A stretch of DNA of 64,000 bases from Flavobacteriales bacterium (lineage in GTDB: Bacteria; Bacteroidota; Bacteroidia; NS11-12g; UBA955): contig CANHQZ010000001.1 in assembly GCA_947463125.1 (NCBI GenBank), positions 62,001-126,000 on the forward strand. Reading direction: 5' to 3'. The first letter of the stretch is position 1, and every line of letters begins with the position of its first letter. The notes beneath the pieces are model-generated. The model was not told the origin of the DNA. It saw nothing but the letters and a program-made list of their open reading frames with translations, and did no database searches. This document shows positions 10,388 through 19,597 of this stretch, piece after piece. The translations under genes were made by a program, and so were the position numbers.

Positions 10388-10828
10388 ATGAGCACATTAG
10401 CCACCACCACCGCCCGGATGTTTCCGGCATTCACCTCCCTGTGGGAAGATTTTCTGAACAAAGACCTGCTGGAATGGGACGGAGATTTAACAGCCACTAC
10501 CCCATCGGTAAACGTTAGGGAAACAGACAAAGACTTTAAAATTGAACTGGCTGCACCGGGCATGAAAAAAGACGATTTCAACATTGAACTTCAGAACAAC
10601 GTTTTGACCATATCTACCGAGAAGAAAGAACAAAAAGAAGAAAAACTGGATGGAAAATTCCTAAGACGTGAATTTAATTACAAAGCTTTTCAACGTTCGT
10701 TTGCCCTACCGGAAAATTGCGAAAAAGACAGTATTAAAGCCACGTATACGGATGGAATCCTAAACATCAGCCTGAACAAGAAATACGTGGAAGCCATTAC
10801 CACTTCCAAGAAAGTCCAGGTAAAGTAA
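10388..10828 (+). CDS. Hsp20/alpha-crystallin family small heat-shock protein
   Basis: KIELAAPGMKKDDFNIELQNNVLTIS...FNYKAFQRSFALPENC...ATYTDGILNISLNKK. Confidence 0.93.
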   Translation: MSTLATTTARMFPAFTSLWEDFLNKDLLEWDGDLTATTPSVNVRETDKDFKIELAAPGMKKDDFNIELQNNVLTISTEKKEQKEEKLDGKFLRREFNYKAFQRSFALPENCEKDSIKATYTDGILNISLNKKYVEAITTSKKVQVK

Positions 10829-10848
10829 AAGTCTGCTTTTAGTGACAG

Positions 10849-10877
10849 AAAAATCCCTCTTTGCCGAGGGATTTTTT
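10849..10877 (+). terminator. Rho-independent terminator after hsp20
   Basis: AAAAATCCCTC-TTTGCC-GAGGGATTTTTT. Confidence 0.85.
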
Positions 10878-10916
10878 ATTTTCAGCCAAAATGTCGGTAT
10901 TTTCATCATTTCCTTA

Positions 10917-10947
10917 TTTGGCTTACATCTTGTAATATGTAATTTCG
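10917..10947 (+). promoter_or_regulatory. Bacteroidota-type promoter for secA (TTTG-N19-TAATTTCG)
   Basis: TTTG at 10917-10920 and TAATTTCG at 10940-10947 (one mismatch to TAnnTTTG), just upstream of ATG 10959. Confidence 0.55.
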
Positions 10948-10958
10948 CAGCTTATCCC

Positions 10959-13900
10959 ATGATTGGAAAACTTATAACCGGACTGAGTAATATTTTCGGC
11001 GGAAACAAAACCGACCGTGACCGCAAGGAAATAGAACCCATTGTCGTAAAGATAAACGAGCATTTTGCTTCCTACGCCACGTTGAGTAACGATGAACTTC
11101 GCAACAAGACCAATGAATTCATTCAGCGAATCAATCTTCACCTGACTGAAATTGACGGCAGGATTGCCGAAACGCGCGAACAGCTGAACCAAACGCCTGA
11201 AGACCAAACTGATGTGAGGGACGGACTTTTTCACGAAATAGACGAGCTGGAAAAGAGCCGTGACGCCAGCCTGGAAGAGATACTGGCAGAAATATTGCCG
11301 GAAGCCTTTGCTGCCGTAAAGGAAGCTGCACGGAGGCTGACCGAAAACGAAAAACTGACTGTTACCGCCACCGACCTTGACCGAGAAATTGCCGTTAGTC
11401 GTGGCCATGTTGAGATACAGGGCGATAAAGCCATTTACAGCAATGAATGGACCGCTGCAGGCGGACAAATTCGCTGGAATATGGTGCATTATGATGTGCA
11501 GCTGATAGGCGGCATTGCGCTGCACCGCGGCAAAATTGCAGAAATGGCTACGGGTGAAGGTAAAACCCTGGTAAGCACGCTTCCCGTTTACCTGAATGCC
11601 CTGGGCAAACGCGGTGTACATTTGGTTACCGTAAACGACTATCTGGCCCGACGCGACTGTGAATGGAACGGCCCGCTCTACAACTTCCTGGGGCTTTCCG
11701 TAGATTGTTTGGAATATCATCAGCCTAACAGTGCTTCGCGCCGTAAAGCCTATCTGGCAGACATTACCTACGGGACCAACAACGAATTTGGTTTCGACTA
11801 CCTGCGTGACAATATGGCGCACAGCCCCGAGGAGCAGGTGCAGAAAAAACACCATTTTGCCATTGTGGATGAGGTAGACAGCGTATTGATTGATGATGCA
11901 AGGACACCACTGATCATCAGCGGCCCAACGCCGCACGGCGATGACCAGCAGTTTGATGCACTGAAACCCAGAATTCAGAAACTGGTGGAAGCGCAGAAAA
12001 AATACATTGTAACGGCACTAAACGATGCCAAAAGGCTAATCAGTGAAGGGAACACAGGAAGCAAAGAAGGCGAAGGCGGACTCGCGTTGTTGCGCGCCCA
12101 CCGTGGTTTGCCCAAAAACCGGGCACTGATAAAATTCCTAAGCGAATCAGGGGTTAGAACCATTTTAACAAAAACTGAAAGCTACTACCTTCAGGATCAG
12201 CAAAAAGAAATGCCCAAGGCCGATGCCCCGCTTTTCTTTACCATTGATGAAAAAACCAGCAGTGTAGACCTCACAGACAAAGGTATTGAACTCATTACCG
12301 GTGCCGGTGAAGACCCAAATTTCTTTGTATTGCCCGATGTGGGAAGTGAAATCGCAGAAATTGAAAGAACCGCTGCCGATGAAACGGAAAAACTGCGCCG
12401 CAAGGATGAACTTATGCGTGAGTTCGCCATCAAAAGCGACCGTATTCACAGCGTGCAGCAGCTGCTGAAAGCCTACACCATGTTTGAAAAGGATGTGGAA
12501 TACATCATTCAGGATAACAAGGTAAAAATTGTAGATGAGCAAACAGGCCGTGTGCTTGATGGACGTCGTTACAGCGACGGTTTACACCAGGCCATTGAAG
12601 CCAAGGAAAATGTGCGGATTGAAGCTGCTACGCAAACCTATGCTACCATTACCCTGCAAAACTATTTCAGAATGTACCACAAGCTTGCCGGTATGACGGG
12701 TACGGCAGAAACGGAAGCACAGGAATTGTGGGACATTTATAAACTTGGCGTAATGGTTATTCCTACAAACAGACCAGCTATACGCAAGGATTATGAGGAC
12801 CAGGTTTACAAATCCATGCGCGAAAAATTCAATGCGGTTATAGATGAAGTGGTAAAGCTGCAGGAAGCAGGAAGGCCGGTACTTGTGGGAACTACCAGTG
12901 TGGAATACAGCGAATTGCTGAGCCGCATGCTGACCATGAAAAAGATTAAGCACAACGTGCTGAATGCCAAGCAGCACCAGCGAGAAGCTGAGATTGTGGC
13001 CGAGGCCGGAAAACCCGGTGCTGTTACCATCGCAACCAACATGGCCGGTCGTGGTACGGATATTAAAATCGGAGATGAAGTAAAAGCAGCAGGCGGTTTA
13101 GCCATTATAGGTACCGAACGCCACGACAGCCGCCGTGTGGACCGACAGCTGCGCGGACGTGCCGGACGTCAGGGAGACCCCGGAACTTCCAGGTTTTATG
13201 TGAGCCTTGAGGATGATCTGATGCGCATATTCGGTTCGGAGCGGGTGAGCCGCTTTATGGACAAATTTGGATATAAAGAAGGCGATGTGATTGAACATAG
13301 CTGGATGACCAAAACAATCGAGCGCAACCAGAAGCGCATGGAGCAAAACAACTTTGGTGTGCGCAAACGCCTGCTTGAATATGATGATGTGATGAACAAG
13401 CAGCGCACCAATATATACAGGATGCGCCGAAACGCCCTGTTTGGCGACCGCCTCAGCATCGACCTGAAAAACATGCTCTACAACTGGTGCACAGAACAGG
13501 TACAATCAGCCAAAGACGCCGACAGCTATGAGCAACTTGAACTGGAAGTAATTAAAACGCTGGCTTCAGCCCTGCCTTTCGATCAGCAAACTTTCCAGAC
13601 TACCAAAGAAGAAGCCCTTATCGAACAGCTGTTTGAAAGTCTGACCAAACATTACCAGGATAAAAACGAGCGATTGCGCATGCAGGCGCTGCCTGTTTTC
13701 CGTGGTATTTTCCAGGAACAGGGCGAGAAAATTGAGAATGTTTTGGTTCCCATGACCGATGGTATCCACAGCTTCCAGATAGTTACGCCCCTGCAAAAAG
13801 CCCTGGCTTCGGATTGTAAGGAGCTGATTCATGAACTGGAGAAAATGGTTACCCTGCAGATGATTGATGATGAGTGGAAAGAACATTTGCGCGAATTGGA

Positions 13901-14288
13901 TGAACTGAAGCAAAGCACCTACAATGCCCAGTATGAGCAGAAAGATCCCTTACTAATTTATAAAATAGAGAGCTTTGAACTGTTCGGTCAAATGCTGAAC
14001 CGTTTGAACCAGCGTGTGCTGGGACTGCTGTTCCGCAGTGAAATTGAGAGCGGTGACCGCGTAGAAGAAGCCAGGGTAAGCAAAAGAAAAGAGGAACCCA
14101 AAATGAAGACGGGACGGGAAGAAATTGGTGGTGGAAATATGCCGCAGGATCCAAGTATGCCGCCACCCCAGCCCGAACATCAAGGTATTCCGCAATCCCC
14201 CATTCGCAATGAGCTGAAAGTGGGCAGAAACGACCCTTGCCCTTGTGGAAGTGGCAAGAAATTTAAGAGCTGCCACGGTAAGGACTAA
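10959..14288 (+). CDS. secA: Preprotein translocase subunit SecA (internal ATG preferred over ORF-track start 10842)
   Basis: MATGEGKTL, VTVNDYLARRD, TNMAGRGTDIKIG, C-terminal CPCGSGKKFKSCHG SEC-C motif. Confidence 0.97.
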   Translation: MIGKLITGLSNIFGGNKTDRDRKEIEPIVVKINEHFASYATLSNDELRNKTNEFIQRINLHLTEIDGRIAETREQLNQTPEDQTDVRDGLFHEIDELEKSRDASLEEILAEILPEAFAAVKEAARRLTENEKLTVTATDLDREIAVSRGHVEIQGDKAIYSNEWTAAGGQIRWNMVHYDVQLIGGIALHRGKIAEMATGEGKTLVSTLPVYLNALGKRGVHLVTVNDYLARRDCEWNGPLYNFLGLSVDCLEYHQPNSASRRKAYLADITYGTNNEFGFDYLRDNMAHSPEEQVQKKHHFAIVDEVDSVLIDDARTPLIISGPTPHGDDQQFDALKPRIQKLVEAQKKYIVTALNDAKRLISEGNTGSKEGEGGLALLRAHRGLPKNRALIKFLSESGVRTILTKTESYYLQDQQKEMPKADAPLFFTIDEKTSSVDLTDKGIELITGAGEDPNFFVLPDVGSEIAEIERTAADETEKLRRKDELMREFAIKSDRIHSVQQLLKAYTMFEKDVEYIIQDNKVKIVDEQTGRVLDGRRYSDGLHQAIEAKENVRIEAATQTYATITLQNYFRMYHKLAGMTGTAETEAQELWDIYKLGVMVIPTNRPAIRKDYEDQVYKSMREKFNAVIDEVVKLQEAGRPVLVGTTSVEYSELLSRMLTMKKIKHNVLNAKQHQREAEIVAEAGKPGAVTIATNMAGRGTDIKIGDEVKAAGGLAIIGTERHDSRRVDRQLRGRAGRQGDPGTSRFYVSLEDDLMRIFGSERVSRFMDKFGYKEGDVIEHSWMTKTIERNQKRMEQNNFGVRKRLLEYDDVMNKQRTNIYRMRRNALFGDRLSIDLKNMLYNWCTEQVQSAKDADSYEQLELEVIKTLASALPFDQQTFQTTKEEALIEQLFESLTKHYQDKNERLRMQALPVFRGIFQEQGEKIENVLVPMTDGIHSFQIVTPLQKALASDCKELIHELEKMVTLQMIDDEWKEHLRELDELKQSTYNAQYEQKDPLLIYKIESFELFGQMLNRLNQRVLGLLFRSEIESGDRVEEARVSKRKEEPKMKTGREEIGGGNMPQDPSMPPPQPEHQGIPQSPIRNELKVGRNDPCPCGSGKKFKSCHGKD

Positions 14289-14300
14289 AACGGCTTAGTA

Positions 14301-14498
14301 ATGAGTAAAAACGAGCCTGAAAAGGCGCATTCAGATTATTACTTCGACAACGGGTACCTGGTTTTTACGGAATATTATCTGACCAAACGGGGAATATGCT
14401 GTGGCAACGGCTGCAGGCATTGCCCGTTTGAACCAAAACATGTGAAAGGCAATCGTCATCTTAGTGACACTTCTACAACTAAAGATAAAAATGACTGA
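14301..14498 (+). CDS. DUF5522 domain-containing small Cys-rich protein
   Basis: 65 aa; YYFDNGYLVFTEYYLTKRGICCGNGCRHCPF. Confidence 0.8.
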   Translation: MSKNEPEKAHSDYYFDNGYLVFTEYYLTKRGICCGNGCRHCPFEPKHVKGNRHLSDTSTTKDKND

Positions 14499-14538
14499 TT
14501 GCTGATGCTATTTTTCAGCCATTGTCAATTAACTTTGA

Positions 14539-16401
14539 TTGATGCGTAACCTGAAAACACGTTTAGCGTCCCTGATTTTTCTAGCATGTTTTTCAATTCA
14601 TGCACAGTCTGTTAAATTGATTGACAGCGGTGATCTGCCTGTTGTTTATAAAATAAATGGGCGAATCGTCTATTTTAATCAAGGCAGGATTTATTTCTCA
14701 AATGGAAATTTAGCTCAAACTGCCTCGATGACTATTGATCAATATGATGCATGGTTTTTTAAACGCGGTGTTAAAATAAACAATGGTCAAAAAGATCAAT
14801 ATATATGGCACGGTAGCCAAGGAAGGCTAATAAAAACGGATGGCACATTAAAAGGAAGCGGCATTTTTCTTGATACCGGTGGACATCACTTTTCTACCTC
14901 AAAAACTAAGTTATACTATTCCATTTATGAAAAGGTATTTGAAACAGATGGCACCAAAGAAGGCACAAGATTAATTATAAATGACCTTCACTGGGACAGC
15001 CAAATTTTCGAAGTTGTTTTTTATAATAAAGATAGCTTCATCATTTATCTAGCTAAACACGATAGTACGCTGTGTCTTAAATCTACAAACATCCACAATC
15101 TAAAATCTGAGATTCTTATAGACAGCTTAAGCCCCTATTCTCTGCACTACACAACCATTTATCCATTTGCGGATAAGAACTTAAGTCCTGTAATCGTTTT
15201 AAAGAAAAATGAAGAAAAGCAATTGTATTTGACCGATGGCAGAAGAAACAATACGCGATTTATAAAGCGCGTTAGTGAATATGAGTATAATTATCCCTTA
15301 AACAAAATAGCAAGGCTAAACGACACATTTTATTATGTTTCAGGCTATCCTATATCATACCTTTGGAAATTTCACAACCAAACCAACAGCCTTATCAATC
15401 TATTTCAGCTATCAGGCGGTGGAGCGATTGAAACCCGAATGGGCGATTACATCCAAATCGGTGTCCTCAGCAATCAATCCATTGTTGTGCCAGGCTATTC
15501 CAAAGCCAATTCCTTTGAACTATGGCATTCGGACGGCACCGCACAAAACACCCGAATGCTAAAAGATATCAATCCGGGAAAAGACAGTTCCATACCCCGC
15601 ATTTTGCTAACAGCTAATAAAAAGGCTTATTTTAGGGCTACTACACCCGGTGCCGGCAGAGAACTTTGGGTCACCAACGGAACAGCCATCGGAACACGAA
15701 TGATTAAAGATTGTATTCCGGGTCCTGCGACATCCTTTCCGGACCAATTTCTAGGTTCAGGTTCTTTTAAATCATTTACTATCTATGGCCCGGATTCCTT
15801 TATGTCTGATTACAGAATTGTATTGGGACTAGACACACGCAATGATTCCGTATATTCATATTCTGATTTAGCCAGAAACCCTCAAGGTTTATTACATTAC
15901 ATTTATCGAAATGACTCACAGATTGCCATTTACTACCTAAATAACAATGGCCCTGAAATAGTTGTCACAAGTCTTGATAAGACCAAAGTTCAATATCTCA
16001 CTTTCCCTTGTCAATTGAAACTATCAAATCCCCCCGGAAAAACAATAAAAATTTCTTCAACAGATTGGGTTTTCCTAAAATTCGCAGACAACAATAATGG
16101 CACACCCAACAAATTATGGTGGTATTTTGTTGGACAACCATGCATAGAGGATCAGAAGCTATTAATAAATCCAAACCCTGCTTCTGACGAACTTCGGGTA
16201 TTATTTGAAACTCCACTACCTAAAAACGCTGTACTCCGTATTTACAACATTTTGGGGCAATTAATTCGGGAAGAAAAATTGCCTGAAAACATGCCCATGG
16301 GATGGCGTATTTTCGATATCAGCAACATAAAAACCGGTTCTTATCTTATTCAGGTAAAATCTGGCAGTGTAAATAAATCTGCAAAATGGATTAAAATCTG
16401 A
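14539..16401 (+). CDS. ELWxxDGT-repeat protein with T9SS type A sorting domain
   Basis: Repeats TDGTKEGTRLI, LWHSDGTAQNTRML, LWVTNGTAIGTRMI; C-terminal LLINPNPASDELRV...GSYLIQVKSG. Confidence 0.82.
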   Translation: MMRNLKTRLASLIFLACFSIHAQSVKLIDSGDLPVVYKINGRIVYFNQGRIYFSNGNLAQTASMTIDQYDAWFFKRGVKINNGQKDQYIWHGSQGRLIKTDGTLKGSGIFLDTGGHHFSTSKTKLYYSIYEKVFETDGTKEGTRLIINDLHWDSQIFEVVFYNKDSFIIYLAKHDSTLCLKSTNIHNLKSEILIDSLSPYSLHYTTIYPFADKNLSPVIVLKKNEEKQLYLTDGRRNNTRFIKRVSEYEYNYPLNKIARLNDTFYYVSGYPISYLWKFHNQTNSLINLFQLSGGGAIETRMGDYIQIGVLSNQSIVVPGYSKANSFELWHSDGTAQNTRMLKDINPGKDSSIPRILLTANKKAYFRATTPGAGRELWVTNGTAIGTRMIKDCIPGPATSFPDQFLGSGSFKSFTIYGPDSFMSDYRIVLGLDTRNDSVYSYSDLARNPQGLLHYIYRNDSQIAIYYLNNNGPEIVVTSLDKTKVQYLTFPCQLKLSNPPGKTIKISSTDWVFLKFADNNNGTPNKLWWYFVGQPCIEDQKLLINPNPASDELRVLFETPLPKNAVLRIYNILGQLIREEKLPENMPMGWRIFDISNIKTGSYLIQVKSGSVNKSAKWIKI

Positions 16402-16516
16402 TGAAGAATTTCGCAAATTGAAGCCAAAGTTCAAAAAACACCCCCCCCCTTAGGTTTTGTGTACAAAATGTAAAAACCTTTGTGAGGATTGGCATCCGTT
16501 CCACTTCATTCAAAGC

Positions 16517-16524
16517 TAATTTCG
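16517..16524 (+). promoter_or_regulatory. Candidate -7 element TAATTTCG directly upstream of purH
   Basis: One mismatch to TAnnTTTG; ends 4 nt before the GTG start at 16529. Confidence 0.35.
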
Positions 16525-16528
16525 CCCC

Positions 16529-18025
16529 GTGGATGTCAAAATAAAATCTGCGCTGATTTCTGTTTTCTACAAAGACGGTCTTGAGCCCATCGTTCGTGCA
16601 CTACATCAAAATAATGTAACCCTTTACAGCACCGGAGGAACCCAAAAATTTATTGAAGACCTGGGTATCCCATGCACCGGAATTGAACAGGTTACAGGCT
16701 ATCCCAGCATTCTGGGCGGCCGTGTTAAAACCCTGCATCCAAAAGTGTTTGGGGGAATCCTTGCCCGTCGGGAAAATCATCAGGACATGCAGGAAATTGC
16801 GCATTACGACATTCCCATGCTTGATCTGGTCATCGTGGATTTATATCCCTTCGCAGAAACCCTGAATGCCGGCGGTTCTGAGCAGGAAATCATAGAGAAA
16901 ATTGACATCGGAGGGGTTTCCCTTATCCGCGCTGCAGCCAAAAATTTCAACCACAGCGCCATCATCAGCGATAAGTCAGACTACCGCTGGTTTCTGGACA
17001 AATACACCGGTGGCAACGGTTTCCTGAATATATCCGAAAGAAAAGAACTCGCCCGCAGGGCTTTCAATACTACAGCCAACTACGACCGTCAGATTGGCGA
17101 CTGGTTTGGCGGCGCCAAAAATTATCCTTTGCGCTACGGCGAAAACCCACACCAAAAGGCCGAATTCAGGGGCAACCTGGAAGCTATATTTACCAAGTTA
17201 CAGGGCAAGGAACTCAGCTATAACAACCTGCTGGACGTGGACAGCGCCCTCTGCCTGCTGCGCGACTTCGATAAAAACCAGGGTGTAACCTGCGTAATTG
17301 TGAAGCACAATAATGCTTGCGGCGTAGCAACCCGCGCTACGGCAGAAGCGGCCTGGGACGATGCCCTGGCCTGCGATCCCGTTTCTGCGTTTGGTGGAAT
17401 TCTGGCCATTAATACCACCGTGGATGAGGCAACTGCCAGAAAAATAGATACACTGTTCTTTGAGGTGCTGCTGGCCGAAGATTACACCCCTGAGGCTTTA
17501 CAAATTCTTCAGGCAAAAACCAACCGGATTTTGCTAAAAACACATCAGGGCGCATTCAAGCAACAACTTATCAGAACTGTGCTGAACGGCGAACTTGTGC
17601 AGGACAGAGACAACGGACTTGCCACAAAGGCAGAAATGAAGCCGGCCACTACCCTTTCCCCCACGGATAGTCAGTTTGCGGATCTGGAATTTGCCCTGAA
17701 AATTGTGAAGCATACCAAAAGCAATACCATTGTGCTGGCAAAAAACAACCAGTTGCTGGCCAGCGGCACCGGGCAAACCAGCCGCGTAGATGCGCTGAAT
17801 CAGGCGATAGAAAAGGCAGGGCGATTCGGTTTTGACCTGGAAGGCGCTGTTATGGCTTCCGATGCCTTCTTCCCCTTCCCCGACTGCGTAGAAATTGCCG
17901 ATAAAGCCGGCATCAAAGCCGTCGTGCAACCCGGAGGCAGCATCAAGGACCAGGCCAGCATTGATTACTGCAATGCCAATAACATGGCCATGGTGATGAC
18001 CGGTATGCGTCACTTTAAACATTAA
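16529..18025 (+). CDS. purH: Bifunctional AICAR formyltransferase / IMP cyclohydrolase (GTG start)
   Basis: ALISVFYKDG, STGGTQKFIEDLG, GGRVKTLHPKVFGGILARR, RYGENPHQKAEF, VVQPGGSIKDQ. Confidence 0.96.
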   Translation: MDVKIKSALISVFYKDGLEPIVRALHQNNVTLYSTGGTQKFIEDLGIPCTGIEQVTGYPSILGGRVKTLHPKVFGGILARRENHQDMQEIAHYDIPMLDLVIVDLYPFAETLNAGGSEQEIIEKIDIGGVSLIRAAAKNFNHSAIISDKSDYRWFLDKYTGGNGFLNISERKELARRAFNTTANYDRQIGDWFGGAKNYPLRYGENPHQKAEFRGNLEAIFTKLQGKELSYNNLLDVDSALCLLRDFDKNQGVTCVIVKHNNACGVATRATAEAAWDDALACDPVSAFGGILAINTTVDEATARKIDTLFFEVLLAEDYTPEALQILQAKTNRILLKTHQGAFKQQLIRTVLNGELVQDRDNGLATKAEMKPATTLSPTDSQFADLEFALKIVKHTKSNTIVLAKNNQLLASGTGQTSRVDALNQAIEKAGRFGFDLEGAVMASDAFFPFPDCVEIADKAGIKAVVQPGGSIKDQASIDYCNANNMAMVMTGMRHFKH

Positions 18026-18029
18026 TCCC

Positions 18030-19046
18030 ATGTATAGCCTGCTGCGCTTTTTTCTTTTCATGTTCCCCCCCGAGAAGGCGCACTATCTGGCCATGGATCT
18101 GCTTTCCATTGGGCTGAAATTGCCTGTCATCAGAATTATTTTAAAGCATCAATACCAAAGCAACACCCAACATCCTGTAACTTTTCTGGGTATCAATTTC
18201 CCCAACCCCATCGGCCTGGCCGCGGGATTTGACAAGGATGCCCGATGGCTGCATTTGCTGAAAAATCTGGGATTTGGCTTTGTGGAAGTGGGAACCGTTA
18301 CTCCATTGCCGCAGGATGGCAATCCCAAGCCCCGTTTGTTCCGCCTGAAAAAAGACCTGGCACTTATTAACCGAATGGGATTTAACAACCAAGGCATAGA
18401 TGCCATGGTAACTCGCCTAAAAAACAGACCGTCCGGACTGATAGTGGGTGGAAATATTGGGAAAAACAAGGTTACACCCAACGATAAAGCCATTGATGAT
18501 TACCGCATCTGTTTTGAAAAAATCTATCCCTGGGTAGATTACATTGTGGTGAATGTGAGCAGTCCCAATACTCCTGGCTTACGAGAATTACAGGAGAAGG
18601 AATTTTTAACAAATCTGTTCCGTGAATTGCATGCGTTGAGAAGTCAATACGAGACGCAGAAGCCGATTCTATTAAAAATAGCACCGGATTTAACCACCGA
18701 AGCCCTTCAGGAGATTGCCGACACCGTGCAGGAATGTGGCATTGAGGGCATCATTGCCACCAATACTACCATTTCAAGGGAAGGTCTGATCTGCAGCAAA
18801 GAAACGCTGGAAGCAATCGGGGCCGGAGGATTGAGCGGAGCGCCTGTAAGGGAAAAAAGCAACGAAGTAATCGCACAATTGCGGCAAATGCTGGGTAAAG
18901 ATTATCCCGTTATGGGCGTTGGCGGTATTTTCACCGCCAAGGATATCCGCGAGAAAAAAGCAGCAGGTGCTAATCTTTATCAGGTATACACCGGATTTGT
19001 ATATCAGGGTCCGGGCATGGTAAAACAATTGCTTTCTGGTCTTTAA
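18030..19046 (+). CDS. pyrD: Quinone-dependent dihydroorotate dehydrogenase
   Basis: NPIGLAAGFDKDARW, FVEVGTVTPLPQDGNPKPRLFRL, NRMGFNNQG, NVSSPNTPGLR. Confidence 0.96.
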   Translation: MYSLLRFFLFMFPPEKAHYLAMDLLSIGLKLPVIRIILKHQYQSNTQHPVTFLGINFPNPIGLAAGFDKDARWLHLLKNLGFGFVEVGTVTPLPQDGNPKPRLFRLKKDLALINRMGFNNQGIDAMVTRLKNRPSGLIVGGNIGKNKVTPNDKAIDDYRICFEKIYPWVDYIVVNVSSPNTPGLRELQEKEFLTNLFRELHALRSQYETQKPILLKIAPDLTTEALQEIADTVQECGIEGIIATNTTISREGLICSKETLEAIGAGGLSGAPVREKSNEVIAQLRQMLGKDYPVMGVGGIFTAKDIREKKAAGANLYQVYTGFVYQGPGMVKQLLSGL

Positions 19047-19573
19047 CGAATCCGGGTGCGGTCTTCAAAGAAATCGATGTTCCCGGTGTAATACCAGCCG
19101 TCTTCAGCATTCCAAACCATAAAACGCAGGCAATACTGTATTTTACTCTTGGTAAAATAGATTTCCACCCTTCTAATCTCCGCATTTTTTGCGTCGAATG
19201 AAACCAGTATAGTATCCCTTTTGGCCCGCTGCAGGCTTATTTTCTGCTTTCTGAGTTGCTTGTAAGCCTTGCCGTAGGATTTATCTACCTTGTAACCATA
19301 ATTCAGCCACAAACCGCGCATAATCTGCTCCTGCAATTCAGGATTCTGCTTTCTGAGCATGCGATAATAGACTGAATCGGATGCGGTAAATTCCAGCAGG
19401 GTTGTTTTCTTTCGGGAAGCCAGTTTGCTCCACAGCGTATCTGCCGCTTCGCGATAGCCGGAAAAGGATTTTCTTGGTAGAGTATCTGCCGTAAGTATGC
19501 GCTGACCCAACGAAACATTAATCATCAGTATTGTGCTGATAATTGACGTCACCAAACGAACTTTGCGCATCAT
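19043..19573 (-). CDS. Hypothetical secreted protein
   Basis: 176 aa ORF with N-terminal hydrophobic signal; fills the gap between pyrD and the DUF255 gene. Confidence 0.6.
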   Translation of the reverse strand: MMRKVRLVTSIISTILMINVSLGQRILTADTLPRKSFSGYREAADTLWSKLASRKKTTLLEFTASDSVYYRMLRKQNPELQEQIMRGLWLNYGYKVDKSYGKAYKQLRKQKISLQRAKRDTILVSFDAKNAEIRRVEIYFTKSKIQYCLRFMVWNAEDGWYYTGNIDFFEDRTRIR

Positions 19574-19597
19574 TGTTCAAATTAACATCAAGTTTTC

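Noticed and set aside
10842-10958. N-terminal 39-codon extension of the SecA ORF in the track
   Set aside because: It spans a Rho-independent terminator (10849-10877) and the predicted promoter; SecA-like sequence starts at MIGKLITGLSNIFGG (10959).
10923-11936. 337-aa minus-strand ORF
   Set aside because: Antisense to strongly supported secA coding sequence; composition is typical of a shadow ORF.
18065-18071. C7 run near the 5' end of pyrD as a phase-variation tract
   Set aside because: The reading frame is intact (F-P-P-E-K) and tract length is modest; no evidence of frameshift.
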